A stretch of 45,627 bases of DNA from Terasakiella pusilla DSM 6293 (GTDB lineage Bacteria > Pseudomonadota > Alphaproteobacteria > Rhodospirillales > Terasakiellaceae). The stretch spans positions 1 through 45,627 of the forward strand of contig NZ_JHYO01000031.1 in the NCBI RefSeq assembly GCF_000688235.1, written 5' to 3'. Under the pieces are notes generated by a model. The model did not search any database. It saw only the letters and a program-made list of their open reading frames with translations, and had not been told where the DNA came from. A program made the translations under genes and the position numbers. Below, in pieces: positions 10,584 to 18,888 of this stretch (the first letter of the stretch is position 1; every line of letters starts with the position of its first letter).

Positions 10584-10626
10584 TTGACGGAAAATAATAT
10601 GTATAGATATGATAAGTATACATATT
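10584..10626 (+). promoter_or_regulatory. mobA promoter with embedded MobR operator
   Basis: A sigma-70-like promoter, TTGACG (10584-10589), 18-bp spacer and TATGAT (10608-10613), is followed by mobA 59 bases later. A perfect 10-bp inverted repeat, AATATGTATA (10596-10605) and TATACATATT (10617-10626) with 11 bases between, brackets the -10 element. This geometry predicts direct repression by the divergent MarR protein. Confidence 0.75.
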
Positions 10627-10671
10627 AAAAATCCAAATCAGGATTGAGGCTTTGCAACAGGAGAATAATTT

Positions 10672-12591
10672 ATGCAATATTATGTGGATGGTTTTCGCGG
10701 CGGGAACCCGGATCAGAAAAATGCTGCCCCGACACGCCGAGATTTTAGCCCCCATACCCCCTTACCCGAAGAAGTGGATGTCTTAATCGTCGGCACGGGG
10801 CCTGCCGGATTGTGTCTGGCTGCGCAACTGTCGCAATTCCCCGATATCAGCACTATGATTGTGGAAGCTCAGCCGACCAATATTGAAAAAGGTAAAGCAG
10901 ACGGCATCAATACACGCACGATGGAAATGTTTCAGGCGTTTGGCTTTGCCGATACGATTAAGCGCGAAAGCTATTGGGTGAACCAAACAAGCTTCTGGAT
11001 GCCGAATCCTGAAAACCCGAAGGAGATTAAACGCATTGGGCGGGTGCAGGATGTGGCGGATGACTCGTCCGAAATGCCCCATATTCTGATCAATCAGGCA
11101 CGTATCCATGAACTCTTTATCAATGTGATGAAAAACGCGCCGACCCGTATGCAGCCGGACTATAACTGGTCGGTTTGTGATCTGAAGATCGATACAACAA
11201 CGGAAGATCATCCCGTCACGGTTACGTTGAAAGATACCGGTGTAAACTGGGGAGAAACAAAGAGTGTCCGGGCAAATTATGTGGTTGGTTGTGATGGGGC
11301 GCGTTCTTATGTGCGCGAAGCAATCGGCGGTAAGCTGGAAGGGGATGCGGCCCATCAAGCTTGGGGGGTGATGGATATTCTCGCGAATACGGATTTTCCA
11401 GATGTACGGCAAAAATGTCTCATCACATCTGCCCACGAAGGGAACGTTTTGATTTTGCCGCGGGAAGGGGGCTATCTTTTCCGCATGTATGTGGAATTAG
11501 ATAAACTGAAAGAAGATGAACGTGTCTCAAACCGCAAATTCACCCAAGAAGATATGATCGCGGCGGCGAACCGAATCATGCAACCTTATAGTATTGATGT
11601 GAAAGAGGTTGTGTGGTGGTCTATCTATGAAATTGGTCACCGTATGACAGACCGTTTTGATGATGTGCCAGCAGGCGAAACTGAAAGCCGCATGCCACGT
11701 GTCTTTACCGCAGGGGACGCTTGCCACACTCATAGCCCGAAAGCAGGGCAAGGTATGAATGTTTCTATGCAGGATACGTTTAACCTGGGTTGGAAATTGG
11801 CCCATGTGCTGCAAGGGCGATCCCCTGCAAGTTTGCTCCATAGCTATTCTGCAGAACGTTGGGCAGAGGCCAAGCGTCTTGTGGACACCGATCATGAGTG
11901 GGCGCGTATTATGTCGGCTCCGCCGGGTGAGTCTGAACTGGATCAAGGTGATGAACCCCGCTTCGTGCGCCAGTTTAAGGAAAACCTCGAATTCACGGGG
12001 GGGCTGGCGGTTAAATACGGCCCTTCTGTTTTAACAGGTCCTGATACCTATCAAGGCTTGGCAACAGGTCAAGAAGTGGGGCGCCGTTTCCATTCAGCCC
12101 CAGTTGTGCGTTTGGCAGATGCAAAGCAACTACAGCTTGGCCACGTGGCGCAAGCGGATGGCCGCTGGCGTATTTATGCCTTTGCGGGGAAAAATGATAG
12201 TTCCGATAAAGGGTCCGCGATTCACAAGTTGGCGGACTGGCTTGAAAAAGATGCGAATTCTCCCATCGTCAAATATACCAAAGAGGGGGAGAATATTGAT
12301 GGGTTGATCGATTTTCGGGCCGTTTTCCAGCAAACCTTTGACTTGCTGGCCTATGAAGATATGCCCTCACTTCTGCGTCCCAAAACCGGCAAGCTTGGTT
12401 TGATGGATCATGAAAAAGTCTTCTGTGTAGATCATAAAGGCGTTGGTGATATCTATGATATGCGCGGGATTGATCGTGAGCAGGGCTGTATGATCGTGGT
12501 GCGTCCGGATCAGTATATTGCCCATATCCTGCCTTTGGACGGGTATGACGATTTGGCAGCTTTTTTTGATGGCTTTTTAGTTAAAACATAA
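10672..12591 (+). CDS. mobA: 3-hydroxybenzoate 4-monooxygenase
   Basis: A 639-residue FAD-dependent aromatic hydroxylase, the same length as Comamonas MobA. It converts 3-hydroxybenzoate plus NADPH and O2 to protocatechuate. Visible motifs are the FAD dinucleotide fold GTGPAG (41-46), the CDGARS motif near 204-210, and the GDACHTHSPKAGQGMN FAD/ribityl motif near 347. A C-terminal thioredoxin-like phenol-hydroxylase domain (about 450-639) ends in the RPDQY segment. The opening MQYYVDGFRGGNPD and the closing segment are MobA-like as I recall them, which favours MobA over phenol 2-monooxygenase. The ATG is preceded by CAGGAG. Its product feeds the lig genes at 26-35 kb. Confidence 0.9.
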   Translation: MQYYVDGFRGGNPDQKNAAPTRRDFSPHTPLPEEVDVLIVGTGPAGLCLAAQLSQFPDISTMIVEAQPTNIEKGKADGINTRTMEMFQAFGFADTIKRESYWVNQTSFWMPNPENPKEIKRIGRVQDVADDSSEMPHILINQARIHELFINVMKNAPTRMQPDYNWSVCDLKIDTTTEDHPVTVTLKDTGVNWGETKSVRANYVVGCDGARSYVREAIGGKLEGDAAHQAWGVMDILANTDFPDVRQKCLITSAHEGNVLILPREGGYLFRMYVELDKLKEDERVSNRKFTQEDMIAAANRIMQPYSIDVKEVVWWSIYEIGHRMTDRFDDVPAGETESRMPRVFTAGDACHTHSPKAGQGMNVSMQDTFNLGWKLAHVLQGRSPASLLHSYSAERWAEAKRLVDTDHEWARIMSAPPGESELDQGDEPRFVRQFKENLEFTGGLAVKYGPSVLTGPDTYQGLATGQEVGRRFHSAPVVRLADAKQLQLGHVAQADGRWRIYAFAGKNDSSDKGSAIHKLADWLEKDANSPIVKYTKEGENIDGLIDFRAVFQQTFDLLAYEDMPSLLRPKTGKLGLMDHEKVFCVDHKGVGDIYDMRGIDREQGCMIVVRPDQYIAHILPLDGYDDLAAFFDGFLVKT

Positions 12592-12615
12592 AGAAGACGA
12601 TAGGTGACAGAAAAA

Positions 12616-12649
12616 AGAGGCTTTGGTGTGTACCGAGGCCTCTCTTTTT
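12616..12649. terminator. terminator between mobA and the stress protein gene
   Basis: A 12-bp stem (two G-T pairs) closes a GTGT loop: AGAGGCTTTGGT (12616-12627) with ACCGAGGCCTCT (12632-12643), then a T-run. An A-run lies upstream, so it can serve both convergent genes. Confidence 0.85.
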
Positions 12650-12671
12650 GTACGTGATGATGTTTGAAAAA

Positions 12672-13493
12672 TTAGTGGGACAAAAATAACGGGACCGGAC
12701 AATGTTGCATGACATCATGGGTCACACCGCCAAACAGATCTTGTGAAAACTTGCTATGCTCATAAGCGCCCATGACCAACAACTTTGCCCCAACTTCATC
12801 CAGTGTTGTCAGGATTGTCTGTCCGATGGATCGTTCGGGTGATTTGATGAGCAGGTTGGTTTCAACACCATGACGATCCAAAGATTTTAACAATTGGTCT
12901 ATCCCCGGCGTGGCTTTTTTACCAACGCACAGAATGGTGACTTTGGGTTTTGTTTCCAGGTAATGCATCGCATCCCCCAGGGCGCGTGCAGCGGCACGTT
13001 TCCCGTCCCAGGCGATCAGGGCGTGATCTGCAAGGCCTGTGGCTTCATACCCATTGGGAACGATCAAAACGGGGCGACCACCTTCCAGGGCAACACGGTC
13101 AGGGTGGGCTGAAATATGAGACTCACCGGGTTCGCTGGAATGGGGGCTCATGACGACGAGATCGAAAGCACGCGCGAAAGAAGAGAGGTTGCTGACTTCA
13201 TGTTGGTCAAGGTCCATAAATTCACCCCGCTCACTTAAATCATTTTCAGCCATCATTCGTTCGAATTCGACCTTTACTTCGCCAAGATGTTTTTTATCAA
13301 GCTCTTGCAATTCTTCTAAAATGCTGGGGGGGAGACGTCCGCCAAAACGACCTTCTGCCAAGGATTGACCTTGATGGCTGATAACACCTGTTAACCAGGC
13401 ACCGTGTAATTTAGCGATTTTAATGGCATGTTTTAACGCGCTTTGTTTACCAGCCAGACCGGGATAAACCGAAAGAATGTTTTTAACGCTCAT
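12672..13493 (-). CDS. tandem-domain universal stress protein
   Basis: A 273-residue protein with two UspA-like domains, about residues 1-145 and 155-273. The second domain keeps the nucleotide-binding pattern VMGAYEHSKFSQDLFGGVTH of ATP-binding Usp proteins; the first lacks a clear copy. It lies between mobA and the phenylpropanoid operon but is convergent with mobA and divergent from the operon. It may help cope with toxic or oxidative effects of aromatic metabolism, but that is only a guess from position. The start ATG at 13493 begins the first beta strand. Confidence 0.85.
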   Translation of the reverse strand: MSVKNILSVYPGLAGKQSALKHAIKIAKLHGAWLTGVISHQGQSLAEGRFGGRLPPSILEELQELDKKHLGEVKVEFERMMAENDLSERGEFMDLDQHEVSNLSSFARAFDLVVMSPHSSEPGESHISAHPDRVALEGGRPVLIVPNGYEATGLADHALIAWDGKRAAARALGDAMHYLETKPKVTILCVGKKATPGIDQLLKSLDRHGVETNLLIKSPERSIGQTILTTLDEVGAKLLVMGAYEHSKFSQDLFGGVTHDVMQHCPVPLFLSH

Positions 13494-13671
13494 GTGTCGT
13501 TTCCTCTGTTTTTCAAAGTGTTTTGCCCTGTCATTTGGGACGGAACCGACGCGGGTATTGTTTGCGGCATTTCATTCAAAAAGTTATTTTCTGTTTTCGA
13601 ATGTGAAAAAAAATAAATTTGCGCCCCTTCCGATCCCTTGTTTCCGCCAAAAACTGGAAAAAGTCAATAAA

Positions 13672-13704
13672 ATAGTTATGAATTATAATAGTTATTGATT
13701 ATAA
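13672..13704. promoter_or_regulatory. tandem TTAT-N5-ATAA dyads upstream of the phenylpropanoid operon
   Basis: Two adjacent 16-bp repeats (13672-13687 and 13688-13703, 14 of 16 bases identical) each contain a TTAT-N5-ATAA dyad (13676-13688 and 13692-13704). They lie about 80 bases upstream of dctP in the AT-rich 287-bp spacer shared with the stress protein gene. They are candidate operators for the MarR protein encoded inside the operon. Confidence 0.55.
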
Positions 13705-13780
13705 CAATTATAGGTGATATCAAAATGCCAGAGCGATTCTAAATCGCCGAATTTAAAACAGGATTTTCTGGGAGAAAGAC

Positions 13781-14815
13781 ATGAAGACCACACGAAGAAA
13801 TCTATTGGGCATGTTTGCAGCCGCAGCAGTGTCTGTTGCAACCTTTGCACACGCATCTGCAGCAGAAGTGACTTTACGTTTTCATCACTTCTTGCCACCG
13901 CAAGCCAATATGCCTAAGACGGTGTTTTCTGAATGGAAGTCCAGAATCGAAAAAGATTCGGGGGGGCGTTTAAAAATTCAGGAATTTCCAGCCATGCAAT
14001 TGGGGGGTAAGCCGCCGGAATTGATCGACCAAGCTGTGGATGGGGTTGCTGATATTATTTGGACGCTATCTGGTTATACGCCCGGTCGTTTCCCCATTGC
14101 AGAAGTTTTTGAGCTGCCTTTCCTTTTAAAAGATGCTGAATCTGCCTCACGTGCCTACTGGCAGTTTGCTCAGGAGAATATGCAAGAGGAGTTGAAGGAT
14201 ATTCATCCGCTGGCTTTGTGGGTTCATGGCCCCGGTGTGATCCATTCCAACAAGCCGGTCAACACGATTGAAGACCTGAAAGGTCTGAAGTTGCGCGCCC
14301 CGACCCGCATCACAAATGCGATGTTTAAATCTTTGGGGGCAACGCCTGTGGGGATGCCTGTCCCAGCCGTTCCTGAAGCTTTGTCTAAAGGTGTTGTGGA
14401 CGGTACGGTTCTGCCGTGGGAGTTGACGGGTGCTTTTAAAATCCCGGAATTGGTGAAGAACCATACGATGTTTGATGGTGAATTTATTTACACATCTACA
14501 TTCATCATGGGCATGAATAAAGACGCCTACAACAACTTGCCAGCCGACTTGAAAGCGGTCCTTGATAAAAACTCAGGTTTGGAACTTAGTGGCTGGTTTG
14601 GCAAGATGATCCAGTCTTTTGACGAGCCGACGTACAACAAGACCAAAGAAGCGGGCAACACGATTATTAACGTAACCGGTGCCGATTTGGATGAGTGGAA
14701 AGCGAAAGCACAGCCCACCATTGACCAGTGGGTTGCGGATATGAACGCCAAAGGTAAAGACGGCGCGACTTTACTGAAACGTGCAAAAGAAATTCTGGCT
14801 GAAAATACCAAGTAA
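13781..14815 (+). CDS. dctP: TRAP transporter solute-binding protein (DctP)
   Basis: A 344-residue periplasmic binding protein of the TRAP family. The N-terminus carries a twin-arginine-like signal, TTRRNLLGM, and a hydrophobic stretch ending at about residue 29 (ASAA). The mature part starts VTLRFHHFLPP. The conserved binding region LKGLKLRAPT (around 166-175), with the carboxylate-binding arginine, is present. It heads an operon of CoA-dependent phenylpropanoid enzymes, so hydroxycinnamates or phenylpropionates are the likely ligands. It is similar in layout to the second DctP at 36.4 kb. A strong hairpin follows the stop codon. Confidence 0.9.
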   Translation: MKTTRRNLLGMFAAAAVSVATFAHASAAEVTLRFHHFLPPQANMPKTVFSEWKSRIEKDSGGRLKIQEFPAMQLGGKPPELIDQAVDGVADIIWTLSGYTPGRFPIAEVFELPFLLKDAESASRAYWQFAQENMQEELKDIHPLALWVHGPGVIHSNKPVNTIEDLKGLKLRAPTRITNAMFKSLGATPVGMPVPAVPEALSKGVVDGTVLPWELTGAFKIPELVKNHTMFDGEFIYTSTFIMGMNKDAYNNLPADLKAVLDKNSGLELSGWFGKMIQSFDEPTYNKTKEAGNTIINVTGADLDEWKAKAQPTIDQWVADMNAKGKDGATLLKRAKEILAENTK

Positions 14816-14822
14816 TACAGAC

Positions 14823-14856
14823 CCTTTAAAGAGGTGAAGAAACACCTCTTTAAAGG
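14823..14856 (+). other. intercistronic hairpin between dctP and dctQ
   Basis: A perfect 14-bp stem, CCTTTAAAGAGGTG (14823-14836) and its complement (14843-14856), closes a six-base loop, with no T-run. Such hairpins after binding-protein genes commonly protect the upstream mRNA end or partly terminate, giving more binding protein than permease. Confidence 0.8.
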
Positions 14857-14899
14857 AAGTTCCCTCTTGGTCGCGGGTCATATTTTCAGGAGCTAACGT

Positions 14900-15484
14900 G
14901 TGACTGTTTTTGTTGAAAAAATCGCAAAATGGACGGCCGTTTTAGGCGGGCTGGTTCTGGTTGGTTTGATTGTTCTGGCTGTCATCAGCATTGTCGGTCG
15001 GTCCATCAATACGGTGGCTTTTCTGCCCGAGGTGGTCGAGTTTGCGCCCTTCCTTGGTGGAGTGGTGGAAGGGATTGGCATTCGCGGTGTAACCGGTGAT
15101 TTTGAGATGATCGAAGTCGGTGTGGCCTTTGCTATTTTTTCTTTCTTGCCTTACTGCCAATTGCGGGGTGGACATGCCAGTGTGGATATCTTCACTTCAT
15201 TTTTACCGCGTAAAGCAAATCATTTCCTCATCGCATTTTGGGACATCGTCCTGGCTGGCGTGATTATGCTCATCTGTTGGCGTTTGTACGAAGGAATGAT
15301 GGGGAAAATGAGTGCGCACGAAACCAGTATGTTGCTGCAAATACCCGTCTGGTGGGCCTATTGCTTAAGCTTTTTGGCGAGCCTCGTATCCGTTTTTGTT
15401 GGGGTTTATATCATGATTGTACGTTTTTTGGAAATTCTTACAGGTCATAAATATATGCCTGAATCCGAAGGAGCAAGCCATTGA
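14900..15484 (+). CDS. dctQ: TRAP transporter small permease (DctQ)
   Basis: A 194-residue membrane protein with four predicted transmembrane segments (about residues 12-35, 70-92, 108-130 and 150-172), as in DctQ subunits. The LRGGHASVDIF segment after the second helix is typical (RxGHVxVD). The start is a GTG at 14900 with CAGGAG upstream. Its stop overlaps the start of dctM by four bases (TTGA), implying translational coupling. Confidence 0.87.
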   Translation: MTVFVEKIAKWTAVLGGLVLVGLIVLAVISIVGRSINTVAFLPEVVEFAPFLGGVVEGIGIRGVTGDFEMIEVGVAFAIFSFLPYCQLRGGHASVDIFTSFLPRKANHFLIAFWDIVLAGVIMLICWRLYEGMMGKMSAHETSMLLQIPVWWAYCLSFLASLVSVFVGVYIMIVRFLEILTGHKYMPESEGASH

Positions 15485-16800
15485 GTATGCTGGAATTGGG
15501 ATATTTATCCTTTCCGATCCTGCTGGTGCTGATTTTCCTGCGTGCACCCATTGGATTGGCGATGCTTCTGTGCGGGATCGGTGGTTTGTATTTTGCCATG
15601 GGCGGTAATTCAGCCATGTTTATGTCCAAGCTGAAGACAGAAACCTATTCCACTTTTTCAAGTTATTCGCTGACCATCATTCCGATGTTTTTACTGATGG
15701 GACAGTTTGCGACGTTGTCCGGCATGTCGTCGAGTTTGTTTAAGGCGGCAGAAAGCTGGCTTGGGCATCGAAAAGGCGGTGTTGCCATGGCAGCGGTGGG
15801 GGCGTGTGCCGGTTTCGGTTCCATTTGCGGGTCCTCCCTTGCGACGGCGGCAACCATGAGCCGGGTCGCTTTGCCGGAACTGCGTAAATATGGGTATTCC
15901 GGCGGGTTTTCAACGGCGACATTGGCGGCAGGGGGCACACTCGGCATTTTGATCCCGCCGTCTGTTATCCTGGTGATTTATGCCATTTTAAGTGAGCAAA
16001 ATATTGCCAAACTGTTTTTGGCCGCATTTGTTCCCGGTGTGTTAGCCGCCCTTGGGTACATCATCACGATTTCGATTTATGTGCGACGCAATCCCAATTC
16101 TGCCGGCACACGCGAAGCGGTTCCTTACAAAGAACGGTTTCAAGCCTTATTCGATGTTTGGCCTGTCCTTTTGGTCTTTGGCTCGGTTGTGGGCGGAATT
16201 TATTTTGGTTGGTTTACGCCAACTGAAGGGGCCGCTGTCGGGGCAGCAGGCACAGGATTTGTGGCCTTTATCTCGGGGAATCTGACATGGCAGGTCTTTA
16301 AGGAAAGTATCATCACTACGGCCATGAGTACGGCTATGATCTTCTTTATCGTGTTGGGGGCGGGGTTTTACAACAGTTTTCTGGCCCTTTCACAGGTGCC
16401 GCAAGAATTATCGCAGCTCGTCCTCTCACAGGGCTTTAGCCCATGGACTGTGTTGACGATTATCCTGGTTTTTTATCTGGTGTTTGGCTGTTTGATGGAC
16501 AGTCTATCCATGATCCTGCTGACGGTGCCGATCTTCTTTCCGATGATTGTGGGCATGGACTTTGGAATGTCAGTCGAACATGTGGCCATCTGGTTTGGCA
16601 TCTTGGTGCTGATCGTGGTCGAAGTCGGCCTCATCACTCCGCCGGTTGGAATGAACCTTTTTATTATTAATGCAATGGAACGGACCACGCCCATTAGCGA
16701 AACCTATAAAGCGGTTTTGTATTTTGTCGGCTCTGACATCGTACGTGTCATCATTTTGGTGCTGTTCCCTGCGATTACCCTGTTTTTGCTTCCGGGCTAA
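15481..16800 (+). CDS. dctM: TRAP transporter large permease (DctM)
   Basis: A 439-residue DctM-type permease with about twelve hydrophobic segments. Hallmarks are PIGLAMLLCGIGG near the N-terminus, the SGSS-like segment ICGSSLATAATMSRVALPEL, GGTLGILIPPSVILVIY, and VGLITPPVGMN near the C-terminus. The likely start is the TTG at 15481 that overlaps the dctQ stop, with AGGAG eight bases upstream; the ATG at 15487 is the alternative. It uses a sodium gradient to import the DctP-bound acid. Confidence 0.92.
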   Translation: MSMLELGYLSFPILLVLIFLRAPIGLAMLLCGIGGLYFAMGGNSAMFMSKLKTETYSTFSSYSLTIIPMFLLMGQFATLSGMSSSLFKAAESWLGHRKGGVAMAAVGACAGFGSICGSSLATAATMSRVALPELRKYGYSGGFSTATLAAGGTLGILIPPSVILVIYAILSEQNIAKLFLAAFVPGVLAALGYIITISIYVRRNPNSAGTREAVPYKERFQALFDVWPVLLVFGSVVGGIYFGWFTPTEGAAVGAAGTGFVAFISGNLTWQVFKESIITTAMSTAMIFFIVLGAGFYNSFLALSQVPQELSQLVLSQGFSPWTVLTIILVFYLVFGCLMDSLSMILLTVPIFFPMIVGMDFGMSVEHVAIWFGILVLIVVEVGLITPPVGMNLFIINAMERTTPISETYKAVLYFVGSDIVRVIILVLFPAITLFLLPG

Positions 16801-16814
16801 GGAGAAGAAAGAAA

Positions 16815-17582
16815 ATGGAAATTAACAATCAAATCGCGCTCGTGACTGGTGCGGGCTCCGGCCTTGGGGCCGCAACAGCCAGAATGCTGGCAGCTCAAGG
16901 CGCCAAGGTCGCGGTTCTTGACTATAATTTGCCTGCGGCCAAAGCTGTTGCTGAGGAAATTGGCGGCGTGAGTGTGGGGGCCGATGTTTCGCGCGCAGAT
17001 GAAGTTGAAACAGCCTTTCAAACAGCAACAGAAGCTTTAGGCGGTACGCCGCGTATTGTCGTGAATTGTGCCGGGATTGGCCTTGCGGCACGTATCGTGG
17101 GGCGTGAAGGTAAGTTGTCTTTTGACATGTTTGATAAAACCATCAAGGTCAACCTTTACGGAACCTTTAATGTCATGAGTTATGCCGCGCGTGCGATGTA
17201 TGATTTGCCGAGGTTGAATGACAGTGGGGAGACGGGTGTCATTATAAATACCGCCTCTGTCGCGATCGAAGATGGGCAAATCGGTCAGGCTGCGTATGCT
17301 GCGTCCAAAGGGGCAATATCCTCACTGATCTTACCTGCGGCCCGCGAATTTGCCCGTGCCGGTATCCGGGTGATGGCGATTGCGCCGGGCTTGTTTGAAA
17401 CAGCGATGACAGAAGGCTTACCTGCCGAGGTTCGTGACGAAATTACTGGGAATATTCCATTCCCTAGCCGATTGGGTAGCCCGTCGGAATATGCACAGCT
17501 TGCCTGTGACATTGTCAAAAATAGTTATCTAAACGGAACAACCATCCGTTTGGATGCGGCTGTTCGTCTGCCGCAACGATAA
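16815..17582 (+). CDS. short-chain dehydrogenase, probable 3-hydroxyacyl-CoA dehydrogenase (PhdB-like)
   Basis: A 255-residue classical SDR. TGAGSGLG (11-18) binds the NAD pyrophosphate, NTAS supplies the catalytic serine, and YAASK (about 159-163) supplies Tyr and Lys. The sequence style is that of type II 3-hydroxyacyl-CoA dehydrogenases (HSD10-like). It sits next to an enoyl-CoA hydratase, and the natural reading is oxidation of the 3-hydroxy-3-arylpropionyl-CoA to the 3-keto thioester, the role assigned to PhdB in the Corynebacterium phd cluster. It lies 14 bases after dctM and has GGAGAAG upstream. The aryl-CoA substrate is inferred from context. Confidence 0.8.
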   Translation: MEINNQIALVTGAGSGLGAATARMLAAQGAKVAVLDYNLPAAKAVAEEIGGVSVGADVSRADEVETAFQTATEALGGTPRIVVNCAGIGLAARIVGREGKLSFDMFDKTIKVNLYGTFNVMSYAARAMYDLPRLNDSGETGVIINTASVAIEDGQIGQAAYAASKGAISSLILPAAREFARAGIRVMAIAPGLFETAMTEGLPAEVRDEITGNIPFPSRLGSPSEYAQLACDIVKNSYLNGTTIRLDAAVRLPQR

Positions 17583-17593
17583 GGAATAAAACG

Positions 17594-18364
17594 ATGTCTG
17601 AACAAAAATATCTGAATATTGAACTGGACGGTGATATTGCGATCCTGTCCATGAACCGACCGGGCAAACGCAATGCCATGTGCGATCAGTTGTTAAACGA
17701 GATTGATGCTTTCTTTTCTGCGCCACCTGAGCAGGTCAAAGTTGTCATTCTGACGGGTACAGAAGGGCATTATTGTTCCGGTCTGGATTTGTCAGAACAT
17801 GTCGCGCGCGATGCTGAAGGCACAATGAGACATTCGCGTGGCTGGCATGGCGTCATGAACAAGATCAAGTTTGGCGGCTTGCCTGTGGTCTCTGCCATGA
17901 TGGGGGCTGTCATTGGTGGCGGGCTGGAACTTGCAGCCAGCACCCATGTCCGTATTGCAGAACCGTCTACGATCTTCCAGCTGCCGGAAGGCATGCGCGG
18001 TATCTTTGTGGGTGGGGGGGCATCGGTCAATGTGGGACGTATTTTAGGTGCGGATCGCATGACGGAAATGATGTTAACAGGTCGCAAATTTAACGCAGCC
18101 GAAGGCCTGTCTTTGGGGCTGACGCATTATGCAGTGGCAGAAGGCGAAGCGATGACTTTGGCCCGTAAATTGGCCAGAAAAGTTGCGGACAATGCGCCCT
18201 TGTCCAACTATATCATGATACAGGCACTTGCTCGTGTTGAAGATATGTCTAAAGCTGATGGCCTCTTTACCGAAAGCTTGTGTGCAGCCCTGACCCAAAC
18301 CAGTCCGCATGCCATTGAAGGTTTGGCCGCCTTTTTGGAAAAGCGAGACCCCAATTTTAAGTGA
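17594..18364 (+). CDS. enoyl-CoA hydratase/crotonase for aryl-enoyl-CoA (PhdE-like)
   Basis: A 256-residue crotonase. The oxyanion-hole segments are HYCSGLDLSEH (59-69) and AVIGGGLEL (105-113). Two glutamates spaced 20 residues apart, Glu112 and Glu132, match Glu144 and Glu164 of rat enoyl-CoA hydratase. Hydroxycinnamoyl-CoA hydratase-lyases (Ech/HCHL) lack the first of these and are about 275-287 residues long. I therefore expect plain hydration to the 3-hydroxyacyl-CoA rather than cleavage to an aldehyde. The adjacent dehydrogenase gene and the absence of a vanillin dehydrogenase gene agree. Confidence 0.82.
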   Translation: MSEQKYLNIELDGDIAILSMNRPGKRNAMCDQLLNEIDAFFSAPPEQVKVVILTGTEGHYCSGLDLSEHVARDAEGTMRHSRGWHGVMNKIKFGGLPVVSAMMGAVIGGGLELAASTHVRIAEPSTIFQLPEGMRGIFVGGGASVNVGRILGADRMTEMMLTGRKFNAAEGLSLGLTHYAVAEGEAMTLARKLARKVADNAPLSNYIMIQALARVEDMSKADGLFTESLCAALTQTSPHAIEGLAAFLEKRDPNFK

Positions 18365-18888
18365 TTGATATGAAACAATTGAAAAAAACGACCAAACAGG
18401 ATCATCAGACAAAGGTCAAGGTTACAGATAAAACACTGCGTGAGTTTATGGGATACAATATGAAGCGGACGTTTAACGTGTTTCATTCGGATCTTGCGAA
18501 AGTGTTGGAGCCTTTTGATCTGCGTATGGTGACCTATTCGGCCCTTGTTTTGATTGTGGATAATCCGGGGATGCGCCAGTCCCAGCTTGCCGACGCGCTT
18601 GCCATCGAACGCCCCAATCTAGTGGTGATCGTGGATGAGCTGGAGCGGCGTGAGTTGATCTTGCGCGAACCCTCAAAAACAGACAGACGTGCATATTCCC
18701 TAAGCGCCACGCTAAAAGGCAAACGTCTTTGTGAAAAAGCATCCCAAGCCAATAGGGAAAGCGAAGCACGTTTACTGAGCTGCCTGGACGAAGAAACCAA
18801 AAAAACTGTGCAGGCAGCACTTCATTTAATCAGAATATCCTCAGGGAGGGGAGAAGATGAAACGGACAAAAAGGTTCAAGTCACATGA
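18361..18888 (+). CDS. MarR-family regulator of the phenylpropanoid operon (PhdR/CouR-like)
   Basis: A 175-residue MarR regulator with a lysine-rich N-terminal extension and a winged helix-turn-helix at about residues 60-125 (MRQSQLADALAIERPNLVVIVDELERREL, then the KTDRRAYSLS wing). Regulators of this kind (CouR, FerR, PhdR) repress hydroxycinnamate genes and release DNA on binding the CoA thioester. It overlaps the hydratase by four bases (GTGA) if the GTG at 18361 is used; the ATG at 18370 is nearly equivalent. Its 3' end overlaps the ligase gene by 32 bases. Position inside the operon implies autoregulation. Confidence 0.85.
   Translation: MIDMKQLKKTTKQDHQTKVKVTDKTLREFMGYNMKRTFNVFHSDLAKVLEPFDLRMVTYSALVLIVDNPGMRQSQLADALAIERPNLVVIVDELERRELILREPSKTDRRAYSLSATLKGKRLCEKASQANRESEARLLSCLDEETKKTVQAALHLIRISSGRGEDETDKKVQVT

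Noticed and set aside
10672-12591. Phenol 2-monooxygenase
   Set aside because: Same superfamily, but length, N- and C-terminal segments and the divergent MarR gene fit 3-hydroxybenzoate 4-hydroxylase better.
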